Both the position numbers and the translations under genes were made by a program. Source: Fibrobacterales bacterium (lineage in GTDB: Bacteria; Fibrobacterota; Fibrobacteria; Fibrobacterales; Fibrobacteraceae). From it: DNA of 20,584 nucleotides. The notes beneath the pieces were generated by a model. The model searched no databases. It worked only from the letters and a program-made list of their open reading frames with translations, and was not told the DNA's origin. Below, piece by piece: positions 8,123 to 15,421 of this stretch. How positions within the stretch are numbered: the first letter of the stretch is position 1; each line of letters opens with the position of its first letter. The stretch is taken from NCBI GenBank assembly GCA_025997455.1, contig BNUP01000029.1, positions 1-20,584 on the forward strand, given 5' to 3'.

Positions 8123-8164
8123 GAAAAAATTTGGGAGTGGAGAATGGGTAGTGGCGGCATTTAC

Positions 8165-8177
8165 TAAATTTACTCCA
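8165..8177 (+). promoter_or_regulatory. Candidate -10 of the antitoxin gene (leaderless type)
   Basis: TAAATT (8165-8170) is followed by 7 nt and the ATG at 8178. The geometry matches the other leaderless-type starts, though the hexamer differs. It is divergent from the trpB promoter 43 bp away. Confidence 0.35.
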
Positions 8178-8360
8178 ATGAGTAAAAAAGAATTGGCGCA
8201 TTTATTAGTTGATAAAGTTCCGAACAACAAAGTTGCAGAGGTTTTGAATTTTTTGATGTTTATTCAACGCCAAAAAGAACCTGACGAATTGCTGTCCGTT
8301 GCAGAAAATAATTTGGATTTTTGGGATAACTCGGAAGATGAGGTTTGGGATAATGTTTGA
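8178..8360 (+). CDS. Small antitoxin-like protein, partner of a decayed MazF/PemK toxin
   Basis: A 60-residue acidic protein. An N-terminal helical part (KKELAHLLVDKVPNNKVAEVLNFLMFI) is followed by an acidic tail with the pattern LDFWDNSEDEVWDNV. This resembles the short DUF2281-like antitoxins that end in W-(S/T)-x-EEDEAW and sit before MazF-type toxins. The ATG at 8178 is preferred over the GTG at 8151, since the longer form reads through promoter sequence. The stop overlaps the toxin start by 8 nt, the usual coupled arrangement. The toxin is broken, so the antitoxin may be a remnant or may act against another toxin. The frame itself looks intact. Confidence 0.65.
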   Translation: MSKKELAHLLVDKVPNNKVAEVLNFLMFIQRQKEPDELLSVAENNLDFWDNSEDEVWDNV

Positions 8361-8698
8361 GCAAGGCGATATTCTTTTAATTCCAATTCCGTTTTCAAAT
8401 TTAACTTCAATAAAGCGGCGACCGGTTCTTGTGCAATAACAATTATAATCGGTAAAGTCAAGACATAATAGTTATTGCGATAACCTCAAACTTGGAGCAA
8501 AAAGGAATAATTGTTTCAAATGATAATTTGAAAAGCGGTTTCTTGCCGAAAATTTCCGTCATAAAAACAGACAAAGTTTACACATTGGAATAAAGTATCG
8601 TCATTAAAAAAATCGGCAAAATCAGAAACAATATTTTAACCGAAGTTTATGACGAATTCTTAAATTTGATTACCCCACTCCTAACTTCACCACCTTAA
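8353..8698 (+). pseudogene. Decayed MazF/PemK-family toxin
   Basis: The first frame (ATG 8353) reads MFEQGDILLIPIPFSNLTSI then KRRPVLVQ and stops at 8437. This is the typical MazF/PemK N-terminus (GDI-hydrophobic-PFS and KRRPVLV). The match resumes in the +1 frame from 8462 with DIIVIAITSNL, then an LKSGFLPKISVIKTDKVYTLE segment. It meets a second stop at 8591 and continues as SIVIKKIGKIRNNILTEVYD up to the GH2 end. So there is at least one frameshift in 8437-8461 and one nonsense change at the position of the usual Lys/Arg before S-(L/I)-V. No functional endoribonuclease is expected. The tail runs into the 3' end of the convergent GH2 gene. Confidence 0.85.
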
Positions 8699-11411
8699 CG
8701 AACACGGAATTTGCCAGTGCATAAGTCTCAAGCCCTTCCATATTCAAAGTGCTTAAAATAATCTTGCCCTTGCCGAAAGGCAAAATCTGCAAGTCTGCAC
8801 CTGTTTGCAATTCACCGTCTGTAATGGAAACGGAATGGATAAACACCTCCGCCTCTTTTTTCTCATAAACAACGGGCGAAAGCGACACGCTCGGAGCAAT
8901 GGCAGAGAGCATTTTATCGAACACGCGTTTTCCCAAAAATTCCTTTGCAAATATAGGCGCATCTTTATCAGTGCTTTTGCCGCCTTTAATATAGTGCAAA
9001 CTTGTTCCGTTAGAACCGGACGAATAATGATAATCTATAGTTATTCCAAAACCCTTGCAGGCGTTGAACAATTTAATATCTTCGGGGTCAATATCCGAGA
9101 GGAATAAAACTTTTCCGCCTCGAACAGCCTCCGCCAAGGATTCCAAAGTTGCATCATCTGCCCAAGTGCTCATCGCAGAAGAGAATAGAAGAGGCTTTTT
9201 GCTCTTTAACATCTTTGTAATTTCGGCGGAATTTTCCGCGTTATCCAACATATCGGTTTGTGCAAGAGATGCCTTTAATTCGGGACCTTCAATAACCGCA
9301 ATAGGTTCTTCTATGGAATGAAGTTTGTTTCCCGAATGCACCACCTCAAGTGCCAAATAATAATTGCCCGCTTTTTTCGGTGCTTTTATACTAAAATCGC
9401 CGAGCGGAACTAAACTCGTCTGTGTGGAAAAATCCTTGCTCTGCTTGCTTATCACTTTTCGTTTATCATCGAGAATTATCACGCTCACGGTTGCATCTGA
9501 CACGCGCTTCCTGTTTAGAAAACTCAATTGGAACGAAACAGTTTCGCCTTGTTCCACAACTCTTTCGAGTGCACTTAACAAAAGGCGTGTGGGCTGCGTT
9601 ATGGCGCGAATTAGTTCCTCACTACCCTTGCTTTCTCTATTCTCATCTACAATTCCGTTAAAATTATTTTTAAAATCCGCCCACTCTTCTAAAAAATAAC
9701 CGCTCACAATATGACAACTCTGCAAAGATTGAATGTTCTGTGCAAGTCCGGAATACGCGAGTTCATTGGCATTTCGCAAAAAATCATCAACGCCGTTCCA
9801 AATGCCCGCCGCATCTTTATCTAAAAACTTTTTTATTTTTTGTGTTAATAATTGGGTAGCGCTGCCTACTGCCGCAGAACCGATCTTCCAATTATCATAA
9901 CCTTTCACCGTAAGCAGAATTTTTCCGCTCTTTTTCAATTCGTCGGTGAATTGCTTGTAGTTATCCTGCAGCCACAAATCTCCGAAAAACGGATTTGGAA
10001 TAACAAATTCCTCTTCGTCTGCCAAACCGTATTTTGAAAGGAACAGCGAAAACGGCGTGCTGCTCAACATCTTTAAACTCAATTTATGTGAAGAATACGG
10101 CAGAACTCCGCTATCGGTTACTCCCAAAATTTTTCCCGTAACACCAAAACTCTTATCGTATCCGTGCTTAAAATTCTGGGAGTTATCGATGTAGGCACAG
10201 TTCAAATTGCTAATCGCAACATGTGTGGCATCAAAAGAATCAACATGATTTAGAAGTTTTGCTCCGTTCTCCAAAATCATCCTTCCGTTCTCCTCTCCGA
10301 GCACAAATGCCGCCACCGAAGGATGCGAACCGCTTTCCTTCACAACCTCCTGAATGAGAACCTTTGTCGCCTCCAAACCCATTTTCCCCGAATGTTGTTC
10401 GTGCATAGGCAATTCCTGAAACACCAACAAACCGAGTTCATCGCAAATATCAAGAGTCGTGCTGTCGAACGGTGAGCCGCCGGTTCTCACGGCGTTAAAG
10501 CCGAGTTTCTTAATCGCGGTCAAATCCTTTTTCACATCTTTATAGCAAGGTTTCCTGCTATACACTACTCCTTGAATTTTTATCACGGAATCGTTAAGAA
10601 AAAAATCTCCCTGCTTGCAATCGAATTTGCGAAAACCAAATGTGGTCATTAACGCATTCTCGCCTTCCAAACGCACCTCTACCGCATAAAGACCTGTAGT
10701 TTCGGGCGACCACAAATGAACTTCCTTAAAACCTATTTCAAAATTTACGCTGCCGTTATCCTTATCAATCTTAAACTTCTTTTTAACCTCGCAAACTTCG
10801 CGTTTATCGTTCCTCACAAAGACATTCAAATTCGCATCAAAATTTCTGTGATTATGAAAGGAAACCTTCACGGTCACCCGCTCCCTGTCCGGGTCATTTT
10901 CAACTTCCAAAGCGGAAATTAACGCCCTTTCACCGGTTATCATTGAAACTCCGCCTGTCCATCCCGATAAAGGGAATCTTTTAAGCGGCAAACCTACAGG
11001 CATTTGGTCGGCAGGAATTGACTCTCCGCCGGACATCATATCGAAATCTCCGTTCTCGGATTCCTTTGCCACCCGAACGCACAACAAATTATCACCTATT
11101 TTCACAAACGGCGATACATCAAATTCAAACGGTGAAAATGCTCCAAAATGGTCTCCCACCGCCTTTCCGTTAAACCAAACTTCCGTATATAACGAAACGC
11201 CCTCAAATCGCAGAGTGCATCGCTTATCTTTTGCCGTCAGCGGAATTTTTTTATAATAAAACGCCGCAGTTTCCTCTTCTTTTCCGTCCCACAACTCAGG
11301 TATTTTCGCATTTTTTGCCTTGTTCGGCACCGCCGCAAACCACCGATTCGCCACGCCCTTATTTTCCTTGTCCCAAACAAGTTTCCATTCACCGCACAAA
11401 TCTATTATCAT
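8670..11411 (-). CDS. Glycoside hydrolase family 2-like protein, probably not a standard hydrolase
   Basis: A 913-residue protein with no signal peptide, so cytoplasmic. The N-terminal jelly-roll sugar-binding domain (about 1-165, starting LCGEWKL) and an immunoglobulin-like domain (about 166-265) precede a TIM barrel (about 270-590, with GFNAVRTGGSPFD and DELGLLVFQELP). Together these fit the GH2 family of beta-galactosidases, glucuronidases and mannosidases. At the acid/base site HPSVAAFVLGEENG, Glu374 is kept but the usual preceding Asn is Glu373. At the expected nucleophile site, normally SEYG, the protein reads SKYG with Lys460. Further beta domains follow to the C-terminus. It is monocistronic with a leaderless-type promoter. 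It could be a sugar-binding regulator, use a different nucleophile, or be inactive. Substrate unknown. Confidence 0.8.
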   Translation of the reverse strand: MIIDLCGEWKLVWDKENKGVANRWFAAVPNKAKNAKIPELWDGKEEETAAFYYKKIPLTAKDKRCTLRFEGVSLYTEVWFNGKAVGDHFGAFSPFEFDVSPFVKIGDNLLCVRVAKESENGDFDMMSGGESIPADQMPVGLPLKRFPLSGWTGGVSMITGERALISALEVENDPDRERVTVKVSFHNHRNFDANLNVFVRNDKREVCEVKKKFKIDKDNGSVNFEIGFKEVHLWSPETTGLYAVEVRLEGENALMTTFGFRKFDCKQGDFFLNDSVIKIQGVVYSRKPCYKDVKKDLTAIKKLGFNAVRTGGSPFDSTTLDICDELGLLVFQELPMHEQHSGKMGLEATKVLIQEVVKESGSHPSVAAFVLGEENGRMILENGAKLLNHVDSFDATHVAISNLNCAYIDNSQNFKHGYDKSFGVTGKILGVTDSGVLPYSSHKLSLKMLSSTPFSLFLSKYGLADEEEFVIPNPFFGDLWLQDNYKQFTDELKKSGKILLTVKGYDNWKIGSAAVGSATQLLTQKIKKFLDKDAAGIWNGVDDFLRNANELAYSGLAQNIQSLQSCHIVSGYFLEEWADFKNNFNGIVDENRESKGSEELIRAITQPTRLLLSALERVVEQGETVSFQLSFLNRKRVSDATVSVIILDDKRKVISKQSKDFSTQTSLVPLGDFSIKAPKKAGNYYLALEVVHSGNKLHSIEEPIAVIEGPELKASLAQTDMLDNAENSAEITKMLKSKKPLLFSSAMSTWADDATLESLAEAVRGGKVLFLSDIDPEDIKLFNACKGFGITIDYHYSSGSNGTSLHYIKGGKSTDKDAPIFAKEFLGKRVFDKMLSAIAPSVSLSPVVYEKKEAEVFIHSVSITDGELQTGADLQILPFGKGKIILSTLNMEGLETYALANSVFVKVVKLGVG

Positions 11412-11425
11412 AGGGAGGGAAGGTA
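11412..11425 (-). promoter_or_regulatory. Candidate -10 of the GH2 gene (leaderless type)
   Basis: On the minus strand TTTTTC precedes TACCTT (11425-11420), followed by 8 nt (CCCTCCCT) and the ATG at 11411. There is no Shine-Dalgarno and no clear -35. Confidence 0.5.
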
Positions 11426-11445
11426 GAAAAAGTGGCGTATAGGGT

Positions 11446-11533
11446 GTGGGGAGTAGAGTGTAAAGTTGGGAGAAGGGAATTGTAGGGGCGGGTTAAAAAC
11501 CACGCCCCTACCTTTCAACTTTACACTCCCCAC
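11446..11533. repeat. Nested inverted repeat, R2-related
   Basis: The outer arms are 11446-11468 and 11516-11533. They match as GTGGGGAGT...AAAGTTG against its complement, with a 5-base insertion in the left arm. The inner arms are GTAGGGGCG (11482-11490) and CGCCCCTAC (11503-11511). The minus-strand reading (CGCCCCTAC, then AATTCCCTTCTCCC, then a pyrimidine tract, TTTTTCTACCTT and ATG) follows the same order as R2 copy 1 and copy 2. It lies between the GH2 and chemoreceptor starts. Confidence 0.75.
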
Positions 11534-11552
11534 TAACCAAAATGCAATAATC

Positions 11553-11568
11553 AGTGATAAATATCACA
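11553..11568 (+). promoter_or_regulatory. CRP/FNR-family-like operator
   Basis: AGTGA-TAAATA-TCACA is a near-perfect match to the E. coli CRP consensus TGTGA-N6-TCACA. It is centred at 11560.5, about 66 nt before the transcription start predicted from the promoter at 11592-11620. That is a usual class I activator position. The regulator itself is not in the window. Confidence 0.5.
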
Positions 11569-11591
11569 TAAAACCTGCAAAAATAAATAAT

Positions 11592-11626
11592 TTGACAAAT
11601 CTAATTTATTTTTCTATATTTGTCAA
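11592..11626 (+). promoter_or_regulatory. Strong sigma70-type promoter of the chemoreceptor gene with overlapping dyad
   Basis: TTGACA (11592-11597), a 17-nt spacer and TATATT (11615-11620) make a near-consensus promoter. A perfect 9-bp inverted repeat, TTGACAAAT (11592-11600) / ATTTGTCAA (11618-11626), spans it from -35 to just beyond -10 and could be an operator. The TTTTTCTATATT stretch shares the T-run-C-TA form of the leaderless -10 elements, but the leader here is about 300 nt. Confidence 0.75.
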
Positions 11627-11658
11627 CAGATGTTGTCGCACTTTAACAATTATTCTTC

Positions 11659-11765
11659 TTGTCATACTCGTGCCCAGACACGGGACACCAAGCCGTTAGG
11701 CGACTGCAGTTTGGATTATCGTGTTCCCCGTGAAAGCACGAGGGCAGGCGACCCGATAATGACAA
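11659..11765. repeat. Imperfect palindromic repeat in the chemoreceptor leader
   Basis: The ends TTGTCAT (11659-11665) and ATGACAA (11759-11765) are inverted copies. Inside are smaller dyads such as TCGTG/CACGA around 11719-11741. The ends match the ATGACAA beside the ATTCTGCA hairpin in R2, suggesting a shared class of dispersed palindromes. The rest of the leader (11766-11925) shows no gene and ends in an AAGGAG Shine-Dalgarno about 7 nt before the ATG. Confidence 0.5.
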
Positions 11766-11925
11766 TGTTAATGCACATATTAGATTCAGCGGCGGCACGC
11801 ATATTACACGAACATTCCTCCTATGGTTTGCGTGTTCGCCGTTTTTCATTCAATTTTATGGCGGAGCGAAACTTTGTTCCCATTGATTTTCATTTCACAA
11901 CCCAACCAACAAAAAGGAGTTCAGT

Positions 11926-13686
11926 ATGAAGAACATAAAAGTAGGCGTTAAACTCATCGCGAGTTATGTCTTAATTGCGCTAATTGCACTTGGCGTAGGT
12001 CTCTCTCTCGTTAGAGGTATCTCAGAAGTTGAGAAAAAAGATACCTTGCTTTATGAAAAGGGAGCACTCCCTCTTGCCGAACTTATCACTCAGGTTCGTT
12101 TGATAAACGGTTTGCGGGCACAGGCGCGTGATATTGCACTTGCCGAGACCGCTCGGGATGTTCAGGAGATTGCAGACGGCACCGACAAAGACATTGCAGA
12201 ATTGGAGAAAAAAATCAATTTCCAAAAATCATTAGTTGTAAATCCGCAAAGTTTAGCAGTTCTGGATAATATTCTTAATCATTCTAAAGAATACAATAAA
12301 GAAATCAATAAGTTAGCGGAGGAAGTAAAAAAACATCCGGAAGATGACCGTGCAAATGTCCTCGCTTTCCGTAAGGCTTTGCCGAATTTTACTAAAGAAT
12401 TAACCGAGATTGTTAAGAATAATGACGAGTTTGTGGCAACGAAAGTTGCATTTGCAAAAGAAACTTCCGATGAAAATACGGCATTCTCACAAGAAACAAT
12501 AACAACTTCTATTATTCTTTTGGTGGTATTGGTGCTTGCGGCTATTGTAATAGGCATATATATGACTATTGCTATAACTTCACCGTTAAAGAAGGTTGTG
12601 AGTGTTGTTGAACGCGGTGAAAAGGGCGATATGACTGCACGCACTAATCTCGACCAAAAAGATGAACTTGGGATTATGGCGAGTAATGTGGATAAATTCT
12701 TTGAAAGTTTGCAAGGCATAATGAAAGGATTGCGGACAAATGCAGATACTCTCGCAGGTGCAAGCGAAGAACTTTCTGCTGTTTCTCGGCAGTTGGCAAG
12801 CGGTGCGGAAGAAACAGTGGCACAGAGCAACAATGTTGCAAGCACCACCGAACAGATGGCGGTGAACATAAATGCAATGGCAAGCGGTGCGGAAGAGGCA
12901 AGCGTTAATGCAAATGAAGTAGCGGGTGCGGCTGAACAGATGAGCACCAATATGAACACAATTGCCGCGGCTATTGAAGAGATGAGTGCGAGCATTTCGC
13001 AAATTTCGGCAAATGCGGGAGAGGCAAAAAAGGTTGCGGGAGATGCAACAAATAAGTCAGTCGATGCAACGGCGGTTATGGGCAAACTAGGAACTGCGGC
13101 AGAAGAAATAGGGCAGGTTACCGAGGTGATTAAAAAAATTGCAGATAAAACCAATTTGTTAGCACTTAATGCGACTATTGAGGCGGCAAGTGCGGGAGAG
13201 GCAGGTAAGGGTTTTGCTGTTGTTGCAGGTGAAATTAAAGACCTTGCAAATCAGAGTGCAATTAGTGCAGATGATATTGCCCGCAGAATTAGCGGTATTC
13301 AAGCCGAGACGGGAAAAGCGGTTGGTGTTATTCACGATGTGAGTGAGATTATTGTTAGGATAAACCAGTCTGTTGAGGCAATTGCCGGTCATGTTTCACA
13401 ACAGACCGTTGCAAGTAACGAAATTGCAAGTAATGTTGCACAAGCAAACACAGGTGCAAAGCGAGTTGCAAGTGCAATTGGTGAAGTTGCGAGAGGCGCA
13501 AACGATGTTTCCCGTAATGCAGGCGAGGCGGCAAAAGGCGCAACCAATGTTTCGCAGAATGTCGTTAGTATGAGCGGCGTTGCAAAAGAGAGTGCGCAAG
13601 GTGCAGGTCAGGTTCAACAATCCGCAGGCGATTTGAGCAAAATTGCAGGGGAATTGAAGAATACGGTTGCACAGTTTAAGGTGTAG
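11926..13686 (+). CDS. Methyl-accepting chemotaxis protein
   Basis: A 586-residue membrane receptor that would signal to CheA/CheW and bias flagellar or other motility. TM1 is about 7-28, a short periplasmic four-helix-bundle-like sensor domain spans 29-193, and TM2 is about 194-216. A HAMP domain (about 217-270) follows, then a long coiled-coil signalling domain. The conserved hairpin tip IADKTNLLALNATIEAASAGEAGKGFAVVAGEIK is at about 405-438; it is given here only for orientation and its key residues are Glu419, Gly424 and Gly427. Candidate methylation helices are rich in Ala, Glu and Gln (for example SGAEET and SGAEEA). It lacks the C-terminal pentapeptide tether for CheR, ending AQFKV. 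The ligand is unknown. An AAGGAG site precedes the ATG. It is monocistronic; no che genes are adjacent. Confidence 0.95.
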   Translation: MKNIKVGVKLIASYVLIALIALGVGLSLVRGISEVEKKDTLLYEKGALPLAELITQVRLINGLRAQARDIALAETARDVQEIADGTDKDIAELEKKINFQKSLVVNPQSLAVLDNILNHSKEYNKEINKLAEEVKKHPEDDRANVLAFRKALPNFTKELTEIVKNNDEFVATKVAFAKETSDENTAFSQETITTSIILLVVLVLAAIVIGIYMTIAITSPLKKVVSVVERGEKGDMTARTNLDQKDELGIMASNVDKFFESLQGIMKGLRTNADTLAGASEELSAVSRQLASGAEETVAQSNNVASTTEQMAVNINAMASGAEEASVNANEVAGAAEQMSTNMNTIAAAIEEMSASISQISANAGEAKKVAGDATNKSVDATAVMGKLGTAAEEIGQVTEVIKKIADKTNLLALNATIEAASAGEAGKGFAVVAGEIKDLANQSAISADDIARRISGIQAETGKAVGVIHDVSEIIVRINQSVEAIAGHVSQQTVASNEIASNVAQANTGAKRVASAIGEVARGANDVSRNAGEAAKGATNVSQNVVSMSGVAKESAQGAGQVQQSAGDLSKIAGELKNTVAQFKV

Positions 13687-13717
13687 TAGGGGCGGCATTT
13701 ATGCCACCCTTCCGTAT

Positions 13718-13886
13718 GGGCGAATAGTATTCGCCCGTTTATTTTCATTGTGGATTCTGCAACTTCGTGCAGAATGACAATCTCCTTGCAATTCTAAAAG
13801 GGCGGGTTAAAAACCACGCCTCTACAATTCCCTTCTCCCCGCCTGCACCGCCGAGTTCTCCACACCCCACACCCTATACCCCTGCA
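13718..13886 (+). repeat. R2 repeat, copy 1
   Basis: This segment is nearly identical to the reverse complement of 17595-17773. In order it has a GGGCGAATA/TATTCGCCC hairpin (13718-13736), an ATTCTGCA/TGCAGAAT hairpin (13754-13775), a GGGCGGGTT...CCACGCC block, an AATTCCCTTCTCCC tract, and GAGTTCTCCACACCCCACA. It ends 12 bp before a TACATT -10 and the ATP-binding protein start. The rest of the gap (13687-13717) holds a GGGGCGGCATTTATGCC hairpin. Confidence 0.85.
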
Positions 13887-13898
13887 TTGCAAAGTTAC

Positions 13899-13912
13899 TA
13901 CATTCCTCCCGT
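13899..13912 (+). promoter_or_regulatory. Candidate -10 of the mlaF-like/pth operon (leaderless type)
   Basis: TACATT (13899-13904) is followed by 8 nt (CCTCCCGT) and the ATG at 13913. There is no Shine-Dalgarno, and no -35 hexamer is obvious at the right distance. Confidence 0.5.
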
Positions 13913-14686
13913 ATGCCAAATGTTGCTATTAGTACCAATGATGTGATGATTAAACTCCGAGACATTAGAAAAAGTTTCGGGAAGCAGGATGTTTTACAGG
14001 GTGTCAGTTTGGACATTCGGCGTGGCGAAACAATGGTGATTATTGGGCAATCCGGCGGCGGAAAATCGGTTATTTTGAAACACATGATAGGTCTGTTGCA
14101 ACCCGATGACGGCGAGGTTAGCATTGACGGGGTGACTATTTCAACACCAAAATTTTTTGATACGCGCACTATCCGCAAAAAAATGGGAATGCTGTTTCAG
14201 AGCGGGGCGCTTTTTGATTCTATGGATACAGGTGAGAATATTGCGTTTGCCCTTAGGGAACATCACTCCGAACTGAGCGAAAATCAAATTCAGGATGCTG
14301 TTACCGAAAGGTTAAAAATGATTAACCTTATGCCGGAGTTTCGCACCAAAATGCCGTCTGAATTGAGTGGCGGTATGCGAAAGAGAGTCGCACTTGCAAG
14401 GGCTATTGCACTTAGCCCCGAAGTTCTTTTATACGATGAACCTACAACCGGTTTAGACCCTATAACTTCCGATGTGATTAACGATTTGATTCTCGATATG
14501 CAGTTAAAACTCGGCGTCACTTCGGTGGTGGTGACTCACGATATGGTGAGTGCGTTTAAGGTTGCCGACAGGATTGCAATGCTTTACAACGGCAAAATTA
14601 TTGAGGTGGGAACCGTTGATGAAATTAAGAACACGACTGACCCAAGGGTAAAGCAGTTTATTACGGGGAAGAGGGATTTGAAGTAG
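13913..14686 (+). CDS. ABC transporter ATP-binding protein, MlaF-like
   Basis: A 257-residue ATPase of the MlaF/Mkl type, which powers phospholipid or other lipid transport across the envelope together with an MlaE permease and an MlaD (MCE) protein. Walker A is GQSGGGKS (45-52), the ABC signature is LSGGM (151-155), Walker B is VLLYDEPTTGLD (171-182), and the H-loop is VVVTHDM. GGGKSVILKHMIGLL and FQSGALFDSM are characteristic of this subfamily. Unusually, no permease or MCE gene is adjacent. The next gene, 6 nt downstream, is peptidyl-tRNA hydrolase, which has no known link. The partners must be elsewhere, or this is a related ATPase with a different permease. Confidence 0.85.
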   Translation: MPNVAISTNDVMIKLRDIRKSFGKQDVLQGVSLDIRRGETMVIIGQSGGGKSVILKHMIGLLQPDDGEVSIDGVTISTPKFFDTRTIRKKMGMLFQSGALFDSMDTGENIAFALREHHSELSENQIQDAVTERLKMINLMPEFRTKMPSELSGGMRKRVALARAIALSPEVLLYDEPTTGLDPITSDVINDLILDMQLKLGVTSVVVTHDMVSAFKVADRIAMLYNGKIIEVGTVDEIKNTTDPRVKQFITGKRDLK

Positions 14687-14692
14687 GTATCT

Positions 14693-15262
14693 ATGTACTT
14701 ATTTGCGGGTTTGGGAAATCCCGGACAGAAATATGCCGGCACGAGGCATAATTTGGGATTTATGGCGGCGGATAAATTGGCTGCTTTTTGCGGGAGCACG
14801 GGCGATGGTGCGTGGAAAGTGAAATGCAAGGCGGAGGTTCAAAAAGTGACTCTTGCGAATGCAGAGGTTTTGCTCGCAAAACCGCAGACATTTATGAATT
14901 TGAGCGGAGAAAGCGTTCAGGGACTTTTGGCGTTTTACAAAATTCCTGTGGAAAATCTTTTGGTATTTTGCGATGATATTAATTTAGCGTGCGGAACTAT
15001 GCGGGTGCGACCAAGCGGCAGTGCAGGCGGGCAGAACGGACTTAAAAATATAATTGAGCATATAGGGCAAAATTTTGCGAGAGTCCGCATCGGTTCAGGA
15101 CAGTGCCCGCCGAATTGGGATTTGATAAATTGGGTGTTGTCGGCGATAAATAAAGATGATTTGCCGCTGTGCAAACAGACTTTGGATAAAGTGCCAAGTT
15201 TGTGCGAGGTTTATTTAACTAAGGGCATTGCCGCAGTGCAAAATATCTTTAACCACTATTAA
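14693..15262 (+). CDS. pth: Peptidyl-tRNA hydrolase
   Basis: This 189-residue cytoplasmic enzyme releases tRNA from peptidyl-tRNA that has dropped off the ribosome. The start MYLFAGLGNPGQKYAGTRHNLGF is typical, with catalytic His19 (E. coli His20). FMNLSG with Asn69 and DD at 94-95 (equivalent to Asp93) are present. The motif usually GGHNG is GGQNG here (Gln114), so the His at E. coli position 113 is replaced. Length is normal. It is probably cotranscribed with the ATP-binding gene 6 nt upstream. Its TAA stop lies inside the first hairpin of R1 copy C. Confidence 0.96.
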   Translation: MYLFAGLGNPGQKYAGTRHNLGFMAADKLAAFCGSTGDGAWKVKCKAEVQKVTLANAEVLLAKPQTFMNLSGESVQGLLAFYKIPVENLLVFCDDINLACGTMRVRPSGSAGGQNGLKNIIEHIGQNFARVRIGSGQCPPNWDLINWVLSAINKDDLPLCKQTLDKVPSLCEVYLTKGIAAVQNIFNHY

Positions 15263-15420
15263 CCTCATAAGAGGTTGGTAGAGATTACCAAGCGACATGG
15301 GCGAACTGCGTTTTTTATGGTGATAATGTCATCCTGCGGCGAATACTCGCAGTATCGCCGTCGTCTCTAAAAACTCAAATCTGTGGAATTGTGTTACAAA
15401 GAGAGTTTTTAGAGGTTTCC
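15256..15420 (+). repeat. R1 repeat, copy C
   Basis: Stem 1 is AACCTC (15261-15266) / GAGGTT (15271-15276) and contains the pth stop. The central stem is GGCGA (15300-15304) plus CTGCG (15306-15310), pairing with CGCAG (15348-15352) plus TCGCC (15355-15359); its loop has an insertion relative to other copies. The terminal stem is CTCTAAAAACTC (15365-15376) / GAGTTTTTAGAG (15403-15414). The 3' end is 2 bp from the stop of the convergent gene, so one repeat fills the whole gap between two operons. Confidence 0.85.
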
Positions 15421-15421
15421 T

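Noticed and set aside
8110..8160. Longer TrpB start at 8160
   Set aside because: The added 17 residues come from the pyrimidine tract and -10 region; known TrpB proteins begin near the MASGRFG segment.
11640..11765. Cyclic di-GMP (GEMM) riboswitch in the chemoreceptor leader
   Set aside because: A few bases (GGGACACCAAGCC) recall GEMM, but the tetraloop receptor and second stem cannot be aligned; the palindromic ends fit a dispersed repeat better.
11630..11929. Short ORF in the chemoreceptor leader
   Set aside because: It reads through the palindromic repeat, has no Shine-Dalgarno, and its product looks random.
12279..13154. Long minus-strand ORF opposite the chemoreceptor gene
   Set aside because: It is a shadow of the repetitive Ala/Ser-rich coiled coil on the plus strand and has no recognisable domain or start signal.
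15365..15414. R1 terminal stem as a standard rho-independent terminator
   Set aside because: The stem is AT-rich and no T-run follows its 3' arm; any terminator role would be non-canonical.
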